A DNA stretch of 64,000 bases, taken from NCBI GenBank assembly GCA_951217055.1, contig OX578278.1:43041574-43105573 (forward strand), given 5' to 3'. This document shows positions 37,901 through 50,011 of the stretch, piece by piece (the first letter of the stretch is position 1; each line of letters starts with the position of its first letter). Source of the DNA: Gerris lacustris (lineage: Eukaryota > Arthropoda > Insecta > Hemiptera > Gerridae). The notes under the pieces are model-generated. The model did not search any database, was not told the origin of the DNA, and worked only from the letters and a program-made list of their open reading frames with translations. Both the position numbers and the translations under genes were made by a program.

Positions 37901-40174
37901 AACATAACAACTCAGTATAGATATTTATATATGTATTTTTATATTAGGCTCTAACTGGAGGGATGATTTAATAACCAGTTTTTTCTCAATGCTTAAACTT
38001 TCCTTTCAATTCTTTATTTATCCCACATACATTTCAATAAATATCTATTATTGTCTTTCTCGCCCACCATTTCCAGTGCAAGTCAAGAAGTGTCTAAATA
38101 ATTAACATCATGTATTAGAATATTACGCTTTCTTCACGCTTTTTGTCACGCTTTCTTTTTAAATTTCCACAAACCATTTAACTCAGGTATAAATCGTGCA
38201 ACTCAACTTGTAAATTATTTGTAGTTTTGTCTGAGACCATAGCTATTGTTTAGTGTTAGAGTGAAATTAGTCACTATTGTTTAGAGGCAAACAATTCCTC
38301 TACAAGTCTCTTTAGTCTATATACTTATCGGATTTGCTTCGATCCTTCTATTCTCTTGTTTCTGTTTTAAACCAGTAGCATGTGGCCGTTACATTCTTTT
38401 TTGCGAAGATAGTAGCTGTTCTGATGTACGTGTGATGTAGTATAAATTCGATCGCGAAAAGTTCCCTAACATTTCTTGGAAAATCATGAACATTTTTGCT
38501 TACCAGCTTATCGAAGTAACAGAAGCATAGAGATGAAACCGTTAAACGATTTTTTTTTTTATATGTGCAATTTAAATATTCCTTCGCCATTTTGTATGCA
38601 TAGAAATTGATTTGTTTTAATTATCTTAAAGAATAGCAAACACCCTTTCAAATCAATTATCATTGATAACACCTAATAAAACAATATTGACATCTATTTT
38701 TCAAATTTAACAATGCCAGAATAATCTTCTAACTAATGAAGTGGGCTAAGGGTGGCGCTATACGCTAGTTGGTTAGTGGTTTGTAGCAGGTGCACCTTAC
38801 TAATAAAAGTAATTAGGGATCTTTGAATCTTCTCCTGGTTAAGAGAAAATGTTCAATTTAATTAAATTTAATCTCGTAGCCGCCTCTCAAACTAAATTTA
38901 CAAGTGGATGATCACTGACTAATTATCTCGTTACTGAAAATGTATTCTAACTAAATTTATATTTATGCTTCTTTATGTGTAAGATTAAATTGGTTTCTAA
39001 ATCTGATGGACATTAAAAATGGTGGACGCAACGTTAAAGTTTTTTAAGAATTAACGGCAAGTCGTATAAAAACACTGATTGCACAGACTGGTATTCATTT
39101 CAAAACTTCTACAATTTTGATTTAGTATTTCAATATTTTTTTAATTTTTGACTTAGTCCTCTCATAGCGACTACAAGTTTGATTTAATATTTTTAAATTT
39201 TTTTCTTTGACCTTTCATAGCGACCGCAATTTTTGATCGATTTTATTTCTGATTGGATGACTCAAATCTCACACTAGAGCCTCTTTTGGATATGGAACTT
39301 GTGATCAATACGATTTAGGAAATAACCTAGGAAGGTCTTAGATCCTCAGTGACCAAGGCATTTGCCCTTGAAAGTTTATTAATAAATTCTATTCACATAT
39401 CACTAAATACCGTGTATGATAAATTTACCGGAAAAGTAAGGCTAAAAATAAAATGTATCTAATATTGATATTAACGTATATTAGAAACCTTAAATTTTCT
39501 ACTTTAACCAAAAAATTAGTTATACTTAAAAGGTTTACTTTAGGGAGAATTAACGTTATTTCATTCGTCCGTTGTGAACAAAAACCGAAGTTGTTTTGTA
39601 AAATAATCAAGATATTGATTTTTATTATTGCGGATTGGGATAAAATTAACTGTTTCTTTCTACCTCTAAATAAAAGTTTAAAATATGTAACAACGCATGC
39701 ATGTTTTTCTATTTTTATTTTTAATGAAAGAAAAAATGAGAAATTAATTAAGTGCATGCGTTATTCGTTGCCCCTTTTTTGCTTTTGGTTAAATAAACAA
39801 AGGTAGGCATGAAAGGATAAAAGCTAACATTCTGTAATGGGGGCTGTATTTATCTTTTATTACTGCCTCGTTTTTCAATTGTACATTTTGGTCCTCGCCC
39901 CTATTTTAAACAAATATTCGGAGATTAATTAAATGGGAAAAGTGTTTTTTTCTCATGCTTTGGAGTTTTGAGTCTTTTGAAAATGCTGGCACACTTTCAA
40001 ATTGTACAATCAATAATTAGCAACGTAGGAATAGATATTATTTTTAAATATATTTGTAATGCCTTATGAGATAGGCATTACAAATATACTACTCCTAAAG
40101 AACTATCGTTTTTATTTTTAAACAATGAGGTGAATTAATTCAATAATTATAATTATACACTTAGTATATATATG
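34929..40174. other. longest stretch with no identified element
   Basis: About 5.2 kb shows no TIR, tandem array or coding domain that I recognise. A minus-strand family A hairpin scrap lies near 38498-38530. A less AT-rich patch spans about 37080-37600 but contains stops in all frames. Two antisense open frames of about 110 codons at 39425-39806 overlap each other; they arise from low-complexity AT sequence. A 15-bp pair, TTTGTAATGCCTTAT and its inverse around 40065-40090, makes a small hairpin. If the window holds host gene sequence, this stretch and 46-49 kb are where I would expect introns or intergenic DNA. Confidence 0.4.
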
Positions 40175-40978
40175 CAGTGCTCGATTTCTAGAAATTGAGG
40201 TGCCGGAACGATAACCTACCCCCTTCTCACCCCCCCCCCCCCCCCCCTCCCCCCCAGAAGGGGGGTCCGGGTGTCCTCCCCTGGGAAAATTTTAAATATA
40301 AACATTCAAAAACAGAATTTTAAGCAGTTTTAGACATAAACCCACTCTGCAATCAGGTGGGTTTCGTGAGGAAACTTATAACTTTAAGTAGTATTTTTTA
40401 TTAACAATTTCTTGATTAGCATGTCACATGTTGTTATAATACTCTCAATAAATAACTAGGTACTTAGGTTTATACGAATAATTAAATCAACAAAACATTG
40501 CCTGTCTCACTCACCCCAGGCGAGTTTCGGCACAGCGTCTCTGCACAGCACTTAATACGATCCCTGCCATTAAAAAATGCTTTGTTGTTTCAGGTTATTA
40601 TAATTTAGTAGTATAATGTCAACAAAAGAAATATTTTTTGTATTTGGAAAAAAAAAAAAAAAAATTGTCCAGAATCACGGGCCGGACAAAAGCTTAGATG
40701 CTTCCTCAATTCCTCAGGCGCAGCTTTAGAACGACAGGCACTTAGAGTTAGCATCTAACTACATTTATATTCTTTATTAATAAATTGCGAGCTACTCTAG
40801 GATAATACTTTGCTGTCAATTTAATACATGATGTCCTTAATCAAATTTGTAGTCACTCACTGAAAAACAAAATTTTAACTATGGATTTAAAAGAAATCTT
40901 AGTGCCGATAATTTTATTTATCTGAGAGAGAGGTCCCGGAACGCCGTTCCGCCGCGTTCCGCCTCAAATCGAGCACTG
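40175..40978. mobile_element. hAT-type non-autonomous element with TATATATG duplication
   Basis: It starts CAGTGCTCGATTT and ends with the exact inverse AAATCGAGCACTG, followed by imperfect inverted GG..CCGGAACG / CGTTCCGCC. The flanks TATATATG at 40167-40174 and 40979-40986 are identical 8-bp target duplications, which together with CAG..CTG ends marks hAT. Interior features are a C-run with a matching G-run near 40230-40265, a palindromic AGGTGGGTT/AACCCAC pair and an A-run. There is no transposase. Confidence 0.88.
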
Positions 40979-41359
40979 TATATATGTATAATAAAAATAA
41001 TGCTCTTCACTGTGGAAAAGGGTTTCTGTTGAATGTTGAATGATAATTTATAAAAAGGGTTTAATTTTTTAATTAAAATATAAGTTAAGTGAGCAGAACA
41101 GTACATTTAACGAAGTGAAAATTCTCTGTCAGTTTTTGTACCCATTTTTTCATATCAGTCCTATGTAAAACTTATTCTTAATTTTTAATTAATTGTGTAA
41201 AGCGTGAAAAGTGTTACGCATGTGTTATAATTTAATATTGTATGTACTACGCAACAAAACGTTTGCTTGAATGATTTTGTTTTAAGGGAATAAATCTACC
41301 CTTGCTTTTTTTTGTAATATATACATAATACATATATGTATGTATATGCCATGTACATG

Positions 41360-41382
41360 CCCCCCCCCCCCCCCCCCCCCCC
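41360..41382 (+). repeat. 23-base poly-C run
   Basis: An unbroken run of C on the plus strand in an otherwise AT-rich context. It is the longest of about a dozen C or G runs of at least 9 bases in the window. Confidence 0.95.
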
Positions 41383-41699
41383 AACCCTCAAATTACAGGA
41401 CAAAAAATTTATACAAATTTTATTTTTAAGAAAAAAATTAAAAAATCAATATCTTTATAGTTCCATAACTTGGTAGAGAACCGAGCTTAAACTTTTCGGA
41501 CTTTCGGAAAAACTTCCTTATTTATTAATGTTTCGATCAATATTAATATATTATATTACCCATTCATAAGGCGGAATTTTAAGCATCTACGCTGAAAGTA
41601 AAAATATATGTTTATTGTTGACTTACAGGCGAGTGAATAATTCAAATCACATTAAAAAGTTCTTGCCCGCAAGTTACTAAAAGGTTTTCTTCGATCATA

Positions 41700-42617
41700 A
41701 AACTTCATAAATAGAAAATTATTTTAATTTTTTTATAACTAAAATATGTATAAAAAGTTGCAATTTCAAGAAGCAAGGTGTGCATATCCTTTATTAGGTA
41801 TGCTTTTATTTTGTTCTTTTTGGAGTAAAATGGCCGCCATTTTGAAAACGTGATATATATTTCTGAACCAAATTTCAATATCTTTAAAATGATACCCAAC
41901 TTCAAATTTTCGAAAAATAAATCTTTTAGGTCTCCATAGTTGCGGCCCCCTAAAATAACTAAAATTTCACTTTTTTATATCAACTCACGGAAATATCATT
42001 AGACCTTAGAGATGTATATTTCTGTATGTTGCCTTTTTTTTTAGGACCTTTCCTAATGGGGTAGATTCATTTTGAGCGGGAAGATTCATTTTTCTGCGTT
42101 TTGCTTTAATTTTTTCGGAGTTAAAATGGCCGCTATTTTGGAAATGCGATATATATTTGTGAACCAAATTTCAATACCTTTAAAATGATACCCAACTCCA
42201 CAGTTCCGACCCCCTAAAATTACACTTTTTTATATTAACTCCTGGGAATATCATTGGACCTTAGAGATGTATATTTTTGCCTTATTTTTAGGACCTAATG
42301 GGTGACATTTTGTTTAAATTTTTCGGGGGTTAAATGGCCGCCATTTTGGAAACGAGATATATATTTGGTATCCAAATTGTAATACCTTTTAAATGATACC
42401 CAACTTAAAAATTACATAAAAAAAGTATTGCTATCACGTTTTTAACATTTGAGTGTTTAAGTCCGCAATAGCTTTTCTGTTTTTGGACAAAAAAATTGAA
42501 CTTTTATACCAAAATTCAAATCTGTAGCTGCAGTAGGTCGGGAGATATACTCCAAGAAGCGACGGTCGAACTCCCAAAAGCATAAGGGTTTCTAGGATGA
42601 CCTTGAAACCCTAAAAA
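41700..42617. mobile_element. family B relic with tandem units
   Basis: Three tandem units repeat TGGCCGCCATTTTGGAAA (41831, 42127, 42335), then GATATATATTTG, then AATGATACCCAACT and a CATTGGACCTTAGAGATG block. Unit spacing is about 300 then 210 bp. The right end reads TGACCTTGAAACCCTAAAAA (42598-42617), like the family terminus. A matching left end was not located, so the start is approximate. No gene is present. Confidence 0.6.
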
Positions 42618-42654
42618 GCAAGATTGATTTAGTATACTCACCTCCACCTATATA

Positions 42655-42697
<43 letters not shown>
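42655..42697. repeat. (TA)n microsatellite, short
   Basis: About 43 bp of TA repeats lie between the family B right end and a pogo-like terminus. Confidence 0.95.
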
Positions 42698-42700
<3 letters not shown>

Positions 42701-42709
42701 TATACATGC

Positions 42710-42830
42710 AGTAGGACTCTGTTAATCCGGACACGTGGTAATCCGGAACCCTCGGTAATCTAGACGATTCTTCGCTTCTCGGAGAATCCAAAAGCCACTT
42801 TTTACGATCATTCTCGCTGACCCTGTGCAC
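42710..42830 (-). mobile_element. pogo/Tigger-like terminus
   Basis: The plus strand reads CAGTAGGACTCTGTTAATCCG, then repeated TAATCCGGA words. This is the form of pogo/Tigger-type ends (CAGT..ACCTC..TTATCCG). The internal direct repeats of TAATCCGGA / TAATCTAGAC at about 20-bp spacing also fit. The opposite end was not found in the window, so it is a truncated or solitary end. Confidence 0.45.
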
Positions 42831-43429
42831 AATAAAAACTTAAAAATGCACTGAAAAATATAAATTTAAAATACATTTTGTTTAGTTTAGCTAATAGTTG
42901 GAAACTGATAGGAATTTACATACCTATATTCATTCAGATAAATACGTAATATATAATTACATATTACATAGTAGGTTCATGTCCATGCTGTACATTTAAT
43001 AAATCCATGCTATGTTAGTATAAATTCAGCACTTATACCTACATACAATGTTTATATTATTATTATATTATTTGTGTTTTATTATTATTGTGTTACATTT
43101 TATAACATCTTTGAGCCATAAGAGTTTCAGTGAAAATAAGAGAAAAGTATAAAGCGTTAAGGAGAAAAAAATAGATATTTGTAAAGAAAATCAAAAGTCA
43201 AAATATTATTTTCAATCCTTTCATCAAAATGTCGGATTCAATAAGTAGAACTAAGCGCGTAAAAGGAGAAAAATATCTTGTTAGTGAAGTTCCCTGAAGA
43301 GTCTTGACCCTGAGTTTTCTTCTTTTAAGTATTATCAGATCATTACTTCTCTACTTTTTTCTCTATTAAATGACTTTTTTTGAAGGTCTTTAGTTTCTAC
43401 ATAAAATCCGATTTAAAATCATAGAAACA

Positions 43430-43436
<7 letters not shown>
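42831..43436. other. anonymous AT-rich DNA
   Basis: No recognisable gene or repeat; A/T-dominated with stops in all frames. Confidence 0.4.

Positions 43437-43516
<80 letters not shown>
43437..43516. repeat. (TA)n microsatellite, about 80 bp
   Basis: Pure TA tract located about 60 bp before the 160-bp tandem array. Confidence 0.97.
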
Positions 43517-43519
<3 letters not shown>

Positions 43520-43569
43520 GTTAATATTAAGTTTCAGTGAGTAGATTATTATTATTACTGGTCTTATAT

Positions 43570-44006
43570 TACTTTGCTTTGTAAGTTTCATCGCACATTT
43601 CCGTTTCCCCAATTTTGAACCACTTCCCGTGATTCAATCTTCCCCAAATTTCGCACATATATACAACTAAGGTAAAGGATACAGAATCCAAAAAAAAATA
43701 AAAACAAAAACAAAATGGCGTCAAATTTATTTGCTTTTTAAGTTTCATCGCACACCTATTACCCAAATTTTAAACCACTTCTCGTCATTTAATCTTCCCC
43801 AAATTTGGCACATAGATACAACTAAGGTGAAGAATACAGAAACAAAAAAAAAAAAAACAAAAAAAAAAAACAAAAAAATTGAGTCAAATTTATTTGCTTT
43901 TTAAGTTTCATCGCACACCTATTACCCCAATTTTGAACCACTTACCGTCGTTTAATCGCCCCCACATTTTGCACATAGATACAACTAAGGTGAAGAATAC
44001 AGAAAC

Positions 44007-44040
<34 letters not shown>
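43570..44040. repeat. tandem array, three units of about 160 bp
   Basis: The units begin TTGCTTTKTAAGTTTCATCG (AAGTTTCA at 43583, 43740 and 43903). They contain AACCACTT, TTTAATC, CACATAGATACAACTAAGG and GAATACAGAAAC, and each ends in a long A-rich tail. The tails grow longer in successive units, the last being a run of about 29 A. The open frames crossing it on both strands are repeat translations. Confidence 0.85.
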
Positions 44041-44041
<1 letters not shown>

Positions 44042-44150
44042 AAATAAGACCAGTTTTGAAAAATGGCATTTTTATATTAATTATTTTAACAATGAATATA
44101 CTCTAATATTTTCTATAATTTACTTGTTTTTCCTTAAGGTTTGCATTTTT

Positions 44151-44640
44151 TCCTTCTCTGCTTACCAAAGATAAGAGAAGGTATGAGATCGTTCTGAAAA
44201 ATGAACATTTTCATGTGTTTCTTATTTCTAAACAAATTAAAAGACAAAAAAAAAACCCGTTTCATAAATTAGGGAACATTTTGATCGTGTCTGTATGTCT
44301 GCCCACAATTTTCCACGAGATAACATATCTTAAAAACTACCCGCCTGAATGACATATCTTAATGAAATTTGGGTGGTAGGTCATAATTAGTCCATTGTTG
44401 GTGCCATAAGTTTCGATATTTTGCGCCTATTGCCTTTTCCTTACTATGCCCATAAAGTTTGTTTTTTTTATTGAAACCTAAATCTTTAAAAGTACTCACC
44501 TGATTTTTGGATCTTAGGACTGAATTTAGACGGTTTGTCAAATATAGACAACAGATGATCCTAATAATTTCAACCATCTGTTCTAAAATTATGGGTTGTA
44601 AAAGCCACGTAGTTGGCGGACTTTTTAAATACATATTTTA
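44151..44640 (+). repeat. dispersed repeat family A copy, truncated
   Basis: It has a weakened left hairpin with TTACCAAAGATAA, the block AGGGAACATTTTGATCGTGTC, a TCTTAATGAAATTTGGGTGG box, and a TTGCGCCTATTGCC box. The GCTATGTGCC right end is missing. The 91-codon minus-strand frame across it is a shadow of the repeat. Confidence 0.6.
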
Positions 44641-44873
44641 AACATTTTCATGTAATATTAACTTTTGGTTGTAGTATTGGGTGTATTTATTTTATATTTT
44701 ATTTTAATTTATTTACCAATATACTTTATAATTAGGACTCTAATAATTAGCATATTTCCGTATTATATTTATTTATTTTTTATAATACTTTGGTCTTCAC
44801 CCCATTATTTTTGTGAAGGGGCTAGATAAATCGCAAAGGCCTTGTGTTTATTATCTTATTTATATGGGAAAGG

Positions 44874-44887
44874 GGGGGGGGGGGGGT
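44874..44887 (+). repeat. poly-G run
   Basis: A run of G within otherwise anonymous DNA between the family A copy and the next family B element (44641-45140). No gene was seen in that interval. Confidence 0.9.
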
Positions 44888-45144
44888 CTCCTCCTACCGT
44901 ATGAGTTCTAAAGGCAAATTCCCACTACCCCATTCTTAAAGGCATAAGGTAAGCGGATCTGGAGAATAGGAAATCCAGAATGAAGGAAAAAAAGTAACTG
45001 TGAAATGAGCTTCATAGAATAAGGAACGCGAAGAGGGTACAAAAGGAACTAGAGCTGATAAATCGCATAACTCCCCCATCCTCGCTCTTTTACTCTATAT
45101 GAAAATAAAATAAAATATTAACAAATTAAGGCAAACTAAAAATT

Positions 45145-45246
45145 ATAGGGTCCCTGGGTCCCCATTTTTTGGGCTATATTTTAACTCATAAAACCAATAA
45201 GGAATCTATCGTTTTTAAAAAAAAAAAAAATATATATATATATATA

Positions 45247-45337
<91 letters not shown>

Positions 45338-45575
45338 AATCTACTTTCATAAAGATACCCCACTCGAAGTAAAAATATTTGAGTTTACCAGTTTTCTGTG
45401 AATTGCGCATGCGCATATTAAATTTCATATTCTCTATATTTTGCCTGTGTGTGGGTAGTTAAGCCAGTATTTCAAATTTCACTTTTTTAGCTTAAACCGT
45501 TCGGGAGATAGAAACCAAAGAGCGACGGACGGACAGACACATCACCCTCGGCATAAGGGTTTCGAGAAGGATCTA
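45145..45575. mobile_element. family B copy interrupted by (TA)n expansion
   Basis: The left part, TTTTTTGGGCTATATTTTAA then ATAAAACCAATAAGGAATC, and the right part, TTTGTAATCTACTTTCAT, GATACCCCACTC, GAATTGCGCATGCGCA, AGCGACGGACGGACAGACAC and CCCTCGGCATAAGGG, align with the unit at 34600-34890. Where that copy has a short ATATATATTT, this one has over 100 bp of TA. The termini are not clearly preserved. Confidence 0.65.
45231..45333. repeat. (TA)n microsatellite with one interruption
   Basis: About 100 bp of TA with a single C at about 45248, lying after a 14-base A run. Minus-strand frames across it are Tyr-Ile repeats, not genes. Confidence 0.97.
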
Positions 45576-45701
45576 CCCAATAAATAACAATAGTGTAATA
45601 AGTGTAATAAAGTAATAACTGTTAAATTATTTTATTCAGGCTATTTCAGACACTATTTTATTATTTACCTACCTTTTACCTTAAAGTTTAAAGAACCGGA
45701 T

Positions 45702-46160
45702 TAAAATAGACTGCCAATTGGTGTGGCACATAGCTTCCTCGCATCCTATTCACGTACTTTATTGATTTTATACTTTTACTAACCATTGTCTTAAAAAAAA
45801 AAAATTGATAATTTTTTTTAATTTTACCCCCTCAAAACTAGAAATAACACAAAATAGAACATAACAAAAATTAATCTACTATTTAAGAGCTTCTCAACGA
45901 TATACACATCATAGTATAAAAGATTAACTTTGACATTTGTACCCCTGTACTTTGAGGTGCCAAAATTATATTTTTAAAAAATAAACAATACAAAAGAGCA
46001 TTAATTAAACTAATAAATAAATATAAATAATAAACCTAATAACCAAAAATTATTTAAACCCTTTAACCTACTACAATATTAAAAATCGGTACAGAAGTAC
46101 GTGTACAAATTATTTTAAAAATTGCTTTAATGTACATATCAAGGCATATGTCAATAAACA
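45702..46160 (-). repeat. family A right end with Helitron-like module, inverted
   Basis: The right end at 45702-45764 is close to the inverse of 7741-7796. Beyond it the sequence is a diverged inverse of 27340-27650: the GTACCCCTGTACTTTGAGG block, AAACAATACAAAAG, and AAATCGGTACAGAAGTA. It is therefore a truncated copy of the long form at 26262-27909. Confidence 0.6.
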
Positions 46161-49100
46161 TAATTATTATGTATACAATACACCCACCCTATGGGGCCCC
46201 AGTAGATAATATTATAACCACCAGTATTCTGCTGTACTTAAATTAATGAACTAGGTACTGGGCTTTTGTAATTTCGATGGATTTACACTAAATAAAGTCC
46301 AAAAGAGTGGCTACTACAAAAATTACCGTCGCGTGGAGCTCAAACTACTCTAATTCACCTTGAGGTGTGATTTATCTACAATGTTAAATATAATCGAAAT
46401 CAGTTCAGTAGTCTAGGCTTCACGATTTCGTCAGATGACAGACAGACATTTGTAAAAACCACTATTTTGGGCAACTTGTAAAATAATACTTTCTCTTAAT
46501 ATTTACTATTATGTACTACGTTTATATGGGAAATTTAAATAACAATATTTAATTTACAAGTTTTGAATTAAATACTTTCTGACGTGAATGTATTCGAAAG
46601 TCGTGTTTTTAAAGCTATGTGCCTTTAACTTTAACCATTTTTGACTTTTTCGTTAAGAACACCTTTTTTTGTCGTTTAAACTTTATATTGCTATAAAAAC
46701 ATATTTTACAGTTCTTTCTTAAAATGCTACGCTTTGAATACCAAATATACACATACTTTTTAGTACTGGTGGAAAAGTTTTCGTGAAATATTTATTCTAT
46801 TGTTTCATTTTAATCTCATAAAAAACTGTTTACAAATCAAACCTCGATTTATTTATTGTTTAAATTATCCTAAAAGACATTTGAATATATGTTTATTCCT
46901 TTTTGTATTTCAGTTATTTTTTTCTGTTATGCAATAAAATCTTTTGATAAACTGGGGTAAAAAAAACAATTTAATTATTGGTTTTTTTTTTAATTATTGA
47001 TGCTTTTTTTTTTGACCATTGTTCTCAACTTCGTTTTTTCCAATTCATTTTTAAATGACTTCCATTGTAAAAACCAATGTTTTCTTTCATTGGCGTAGAG
47101 GCTTACAAAAAAACTCTTCCAAATTCATAAAATTGCCCATTTCAGCCAACAGATGACCTGGCGAAATGCTAATTGTTTTATTTGTGTGTTACTTTGACAT
47201 ACTTATGCGTAGTGATTGTTTTATTTATGTATTACTTTCACATACTTGTGCGAAGTGTAGAGAGAAAGTATTGTAATGGCGCAAATATTCGATTTTGATG
47301 GGGCTTACAAGTTTTGAAGAGAGTCCAAAAATTGTTTTTAAATTATGTCTGTCTGTTGTCTGTGCAGATTTGGGGACGAAAAATCATACCCCTAGGTGAA
47401 ATAGAGAAAGTAATTTTAGCTCTAGATTTGGGGGTGCTACCTCCAAAAAACCAGTTTCGATGATTTCAATTTCAAAAAATGTCTAAAATGTAGTTTGTTT
47501 AAATACAAATCTAACCATATAGGTAGTTTTCCTAAGAAAAATCTGTTATTACCTAATATAATTCTTAAAAGGATTGTTCTAACTCTGACATTACTCTCTT
47601 CCTGATAATACCTAAATTCTAAACTACTTCTATTTTTTTTATATTATTGAGTGTTGAAAACCTTTGATCTGAAACATGAATGCGTTATTTCAATTTGTTT
47701 GATGCATTATTTTCTATTAAGTATTAGAACAACTGCGATCAAATAGTAGATAAAATATTAGGTAAGTAGTAGATCAATGCGTAATTTACTCTGTGCTATT
47801 TATTAGCTAAAAGCGAATTTACACAATGTCTTCTGAATTGATTAAAGCGGTTGAATCAAACAAAATTAATTTTGTTGAGAAATTTTTTCTACGAAAGGTG
47901 TGTTGACGAACTGTATATTTTATTTTTTTTATGTATAAAATAACTACTCATGTTACCATTTCCTTTCCGCTTTTGTGAGCACTTCCGCTGGGTAACTTGC
48001 ATATGTCCTATCTGTGAGCATAATTTTGGTTCCCTTCCAAACGTCGCGTCGCGTCGCTTTGGATTTTTGGCAGTCTTTACAACCTTCTAACATTTTAACA
48101 CATACTTGCACTATTAGATTATTATTTCACTATTTATTATTATTAGTATTTCACTATTTAGATCGAGCTAATAAACCATTTGCCTTGCTTGACGTTTTGT
48201 TCTCTTTATTTCTTGGTGAGGGTCATGCAACTCCGCCTTGCGAGGGTATTTAAGTATCGCAATCTGACAACCTTTTATATCACTTGATCTTCATATAGCA
48301 GTTTAGCGTACATCTAAAGCGCCAAAATGCAAGTAGCTTAGGGTCGAGAGTCCTACAGTTGTTCGGGAAACCCTCTTTAACTGTCTTCATCAATATTTGA
48401 TATTCCTCTTCCGGCTTTGCTTACTGTTTAATATAGGTCTTGAAAATTCTGGATTATTTATTCCCAGTTTCCTTAATGAATGTCTATTAATCTGCAGGTC
48501 CTTAAAACCTTACCATATATGGACACTTGCGCAAAAATACTCTTATAGTTGCTGTACCCCATAAACTTGGAAGAATCGGCTGATTCGAGCCTTGATATAG
48601 TTGGGTGTAGTAGATCATTGCTCAACATGCCTAATTTCTTCATTTAGTCCCCCCTTTGCGCATTACTGAGGCTTCGGCTCCAGTGTTTGGAGTTGCTCTG
48701 AAATTAATAATAGTATTTTCCTTGGAAATAAAAGTGAATTCCGATTTCCTTCCTTTACAGATGTTATTGATATAGGCATTTAAACTACAGAGGCTAGTGG
48801 GATAGTCCTAAGTTTAACTTGCGGTCTATGCAGAGAAAAGTTGTAATTCACTTACAAAGTTTTGCCCAGCTGCTTTGGTTTGGTAGCTGCACTTAGGGAG
48901 TGAAACTGGCCTTAACTAAACTGTTAACTTTCAGCTATTCTATTAGACTGAAGTTAAAAGACGGGAAACCCTTCTCTTTAACTTTATAGTCCTTGCATTT
49001 GATATCTATCTGAAAAACTTTAATTTGAATTTATTTATTTCTAGTAGAGGATGGACGAACGTTTTGTAGTTCGTTCACATGTCTGAAGAACATTATTGCT

Positions 49101-49200
49101 TTTTTACACTATTTATTTGTCATCGTACTGTAGAGCGAAATATTACTTTCTCTGCTTACTTTACTCCCTAGGTGCATAAATAACTATATCAGGAGAGTTT
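46161..49200. other. anonymous DNA
   Basis: No recognisable gene, TIR or tandem array. A 79-codon frame at 48014-48253 has no domain signature. Two nearby similar words (ATTGTTTTATTTGTGTGTTA and ATTGTTTTATTTATGTATTA, 47170 and 47215, with following ACTTATGCGTAGTG / ACTTGTGCGAAGTG) form a local 48-bp duplication. Confidence 0.4.
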
Positions 49201-49345
49201 ATATTCCTTTGTCTAATTATCTATTAAAACAAAGGGGGTATTGTGCCAATTTACTTTGGGACAAAGGAATATTACACTTTTGTATATAAATGTGAAATTA
49301 TCCCTTTGTATAAATTTCTTTCCTTAATGAAATTATCCCTTTGTG
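49200..49345. repeat. GACAAAGG motif field, first cluster
   Basis: It contains TTTGTCTAATTATCTATTAA, then ACAAAGGG, then CTTTGGGACAAAGGAATATT. This is the same word set as the larger field at 50935-51440, from which it is separated by the TIR element at 49431-50011. A similar unit stands at 29500-29640. Confidence 0.6.
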
Positions 49346-49430
49346 GTAATAGTTCATTTGACAGTGATATTATTTTTATTACTTTTGCATTCTAAAAGTG
49401 AGTCGTGTTGGTAGAATACGTTCTTTAAGG

Positions 49431-50011
49431 GATACACATGCCTTTAGTTTGCTCAAAAACATACCAGCTACTTGCACGTGTATATGTTAAATGGCATGCC
49501 TCTAGCTCGCAAGCAAGCAAATAGCACGAGATTTTTTTTTTTGGCATGCAACGTGCAAGTGGGATGGTGGGGGCTACAAACCGCATGCCAAAAGGAATGT
49601 GTAAACGCATGTGAAGGCTACAAGGGCGGCCATTCCAATAGCTGGCTGCCGCCGATTGTAGACGTAAACATTGCGTTATTTATTTATTGTTTTGTATTGT
49701 GAGTTATAAAAAATGCTGGGCAGAGTGCTACCGACTCTGCTCTGCATTTTTATATGACATGCTATTATATAGCATGTCAAGCGTGATACTGGTTACGATT
49801 CTCACTTGCCTCTACAGGCATGCCACGAATCAGCTTGCATGCAATTTTACTTGCAAAAGTATCTTCAGTTTGCCATTTAGGCATTGCACAATGCAGGTTG
49901 CTTGCAATTTTACTTGCTACTGAATAAATATAAATCCTTAGTATGCCAGTTACTGGCAAATACCCTCTTTTGGCATGCAAGCTACTTCCCCAATTTGACG
50001 GCATGTGTATC
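49431..50011. mobile_element. 581-bp TIR element packed with GCATGC-type words
   Basis: Terminal inverted repeats are GATACACATGCC (49431-49442) and GGCATGTGTATC (50000-50011). The interior contains many copies of GGCATGC, TTGCATGC, GCAAGC and TACTTGCAA in both orientations, concentrated in the outer parts. Dense subterminal motifs of this kind are seen in several non-autonomous DNA transposon families, where they bind transposase. There is no coding frame with a domain. The target duplication is unclear. Confidence 0.65.

Noticed and set aside
39425..39806. Two overlapping antisense frames of 110 and 117 codons
   Set aside because: Composition is low-complexity and Lys/Ile/Phe rich on both strands, with no start context or similarity. 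Chance frames are expected at this AT content.
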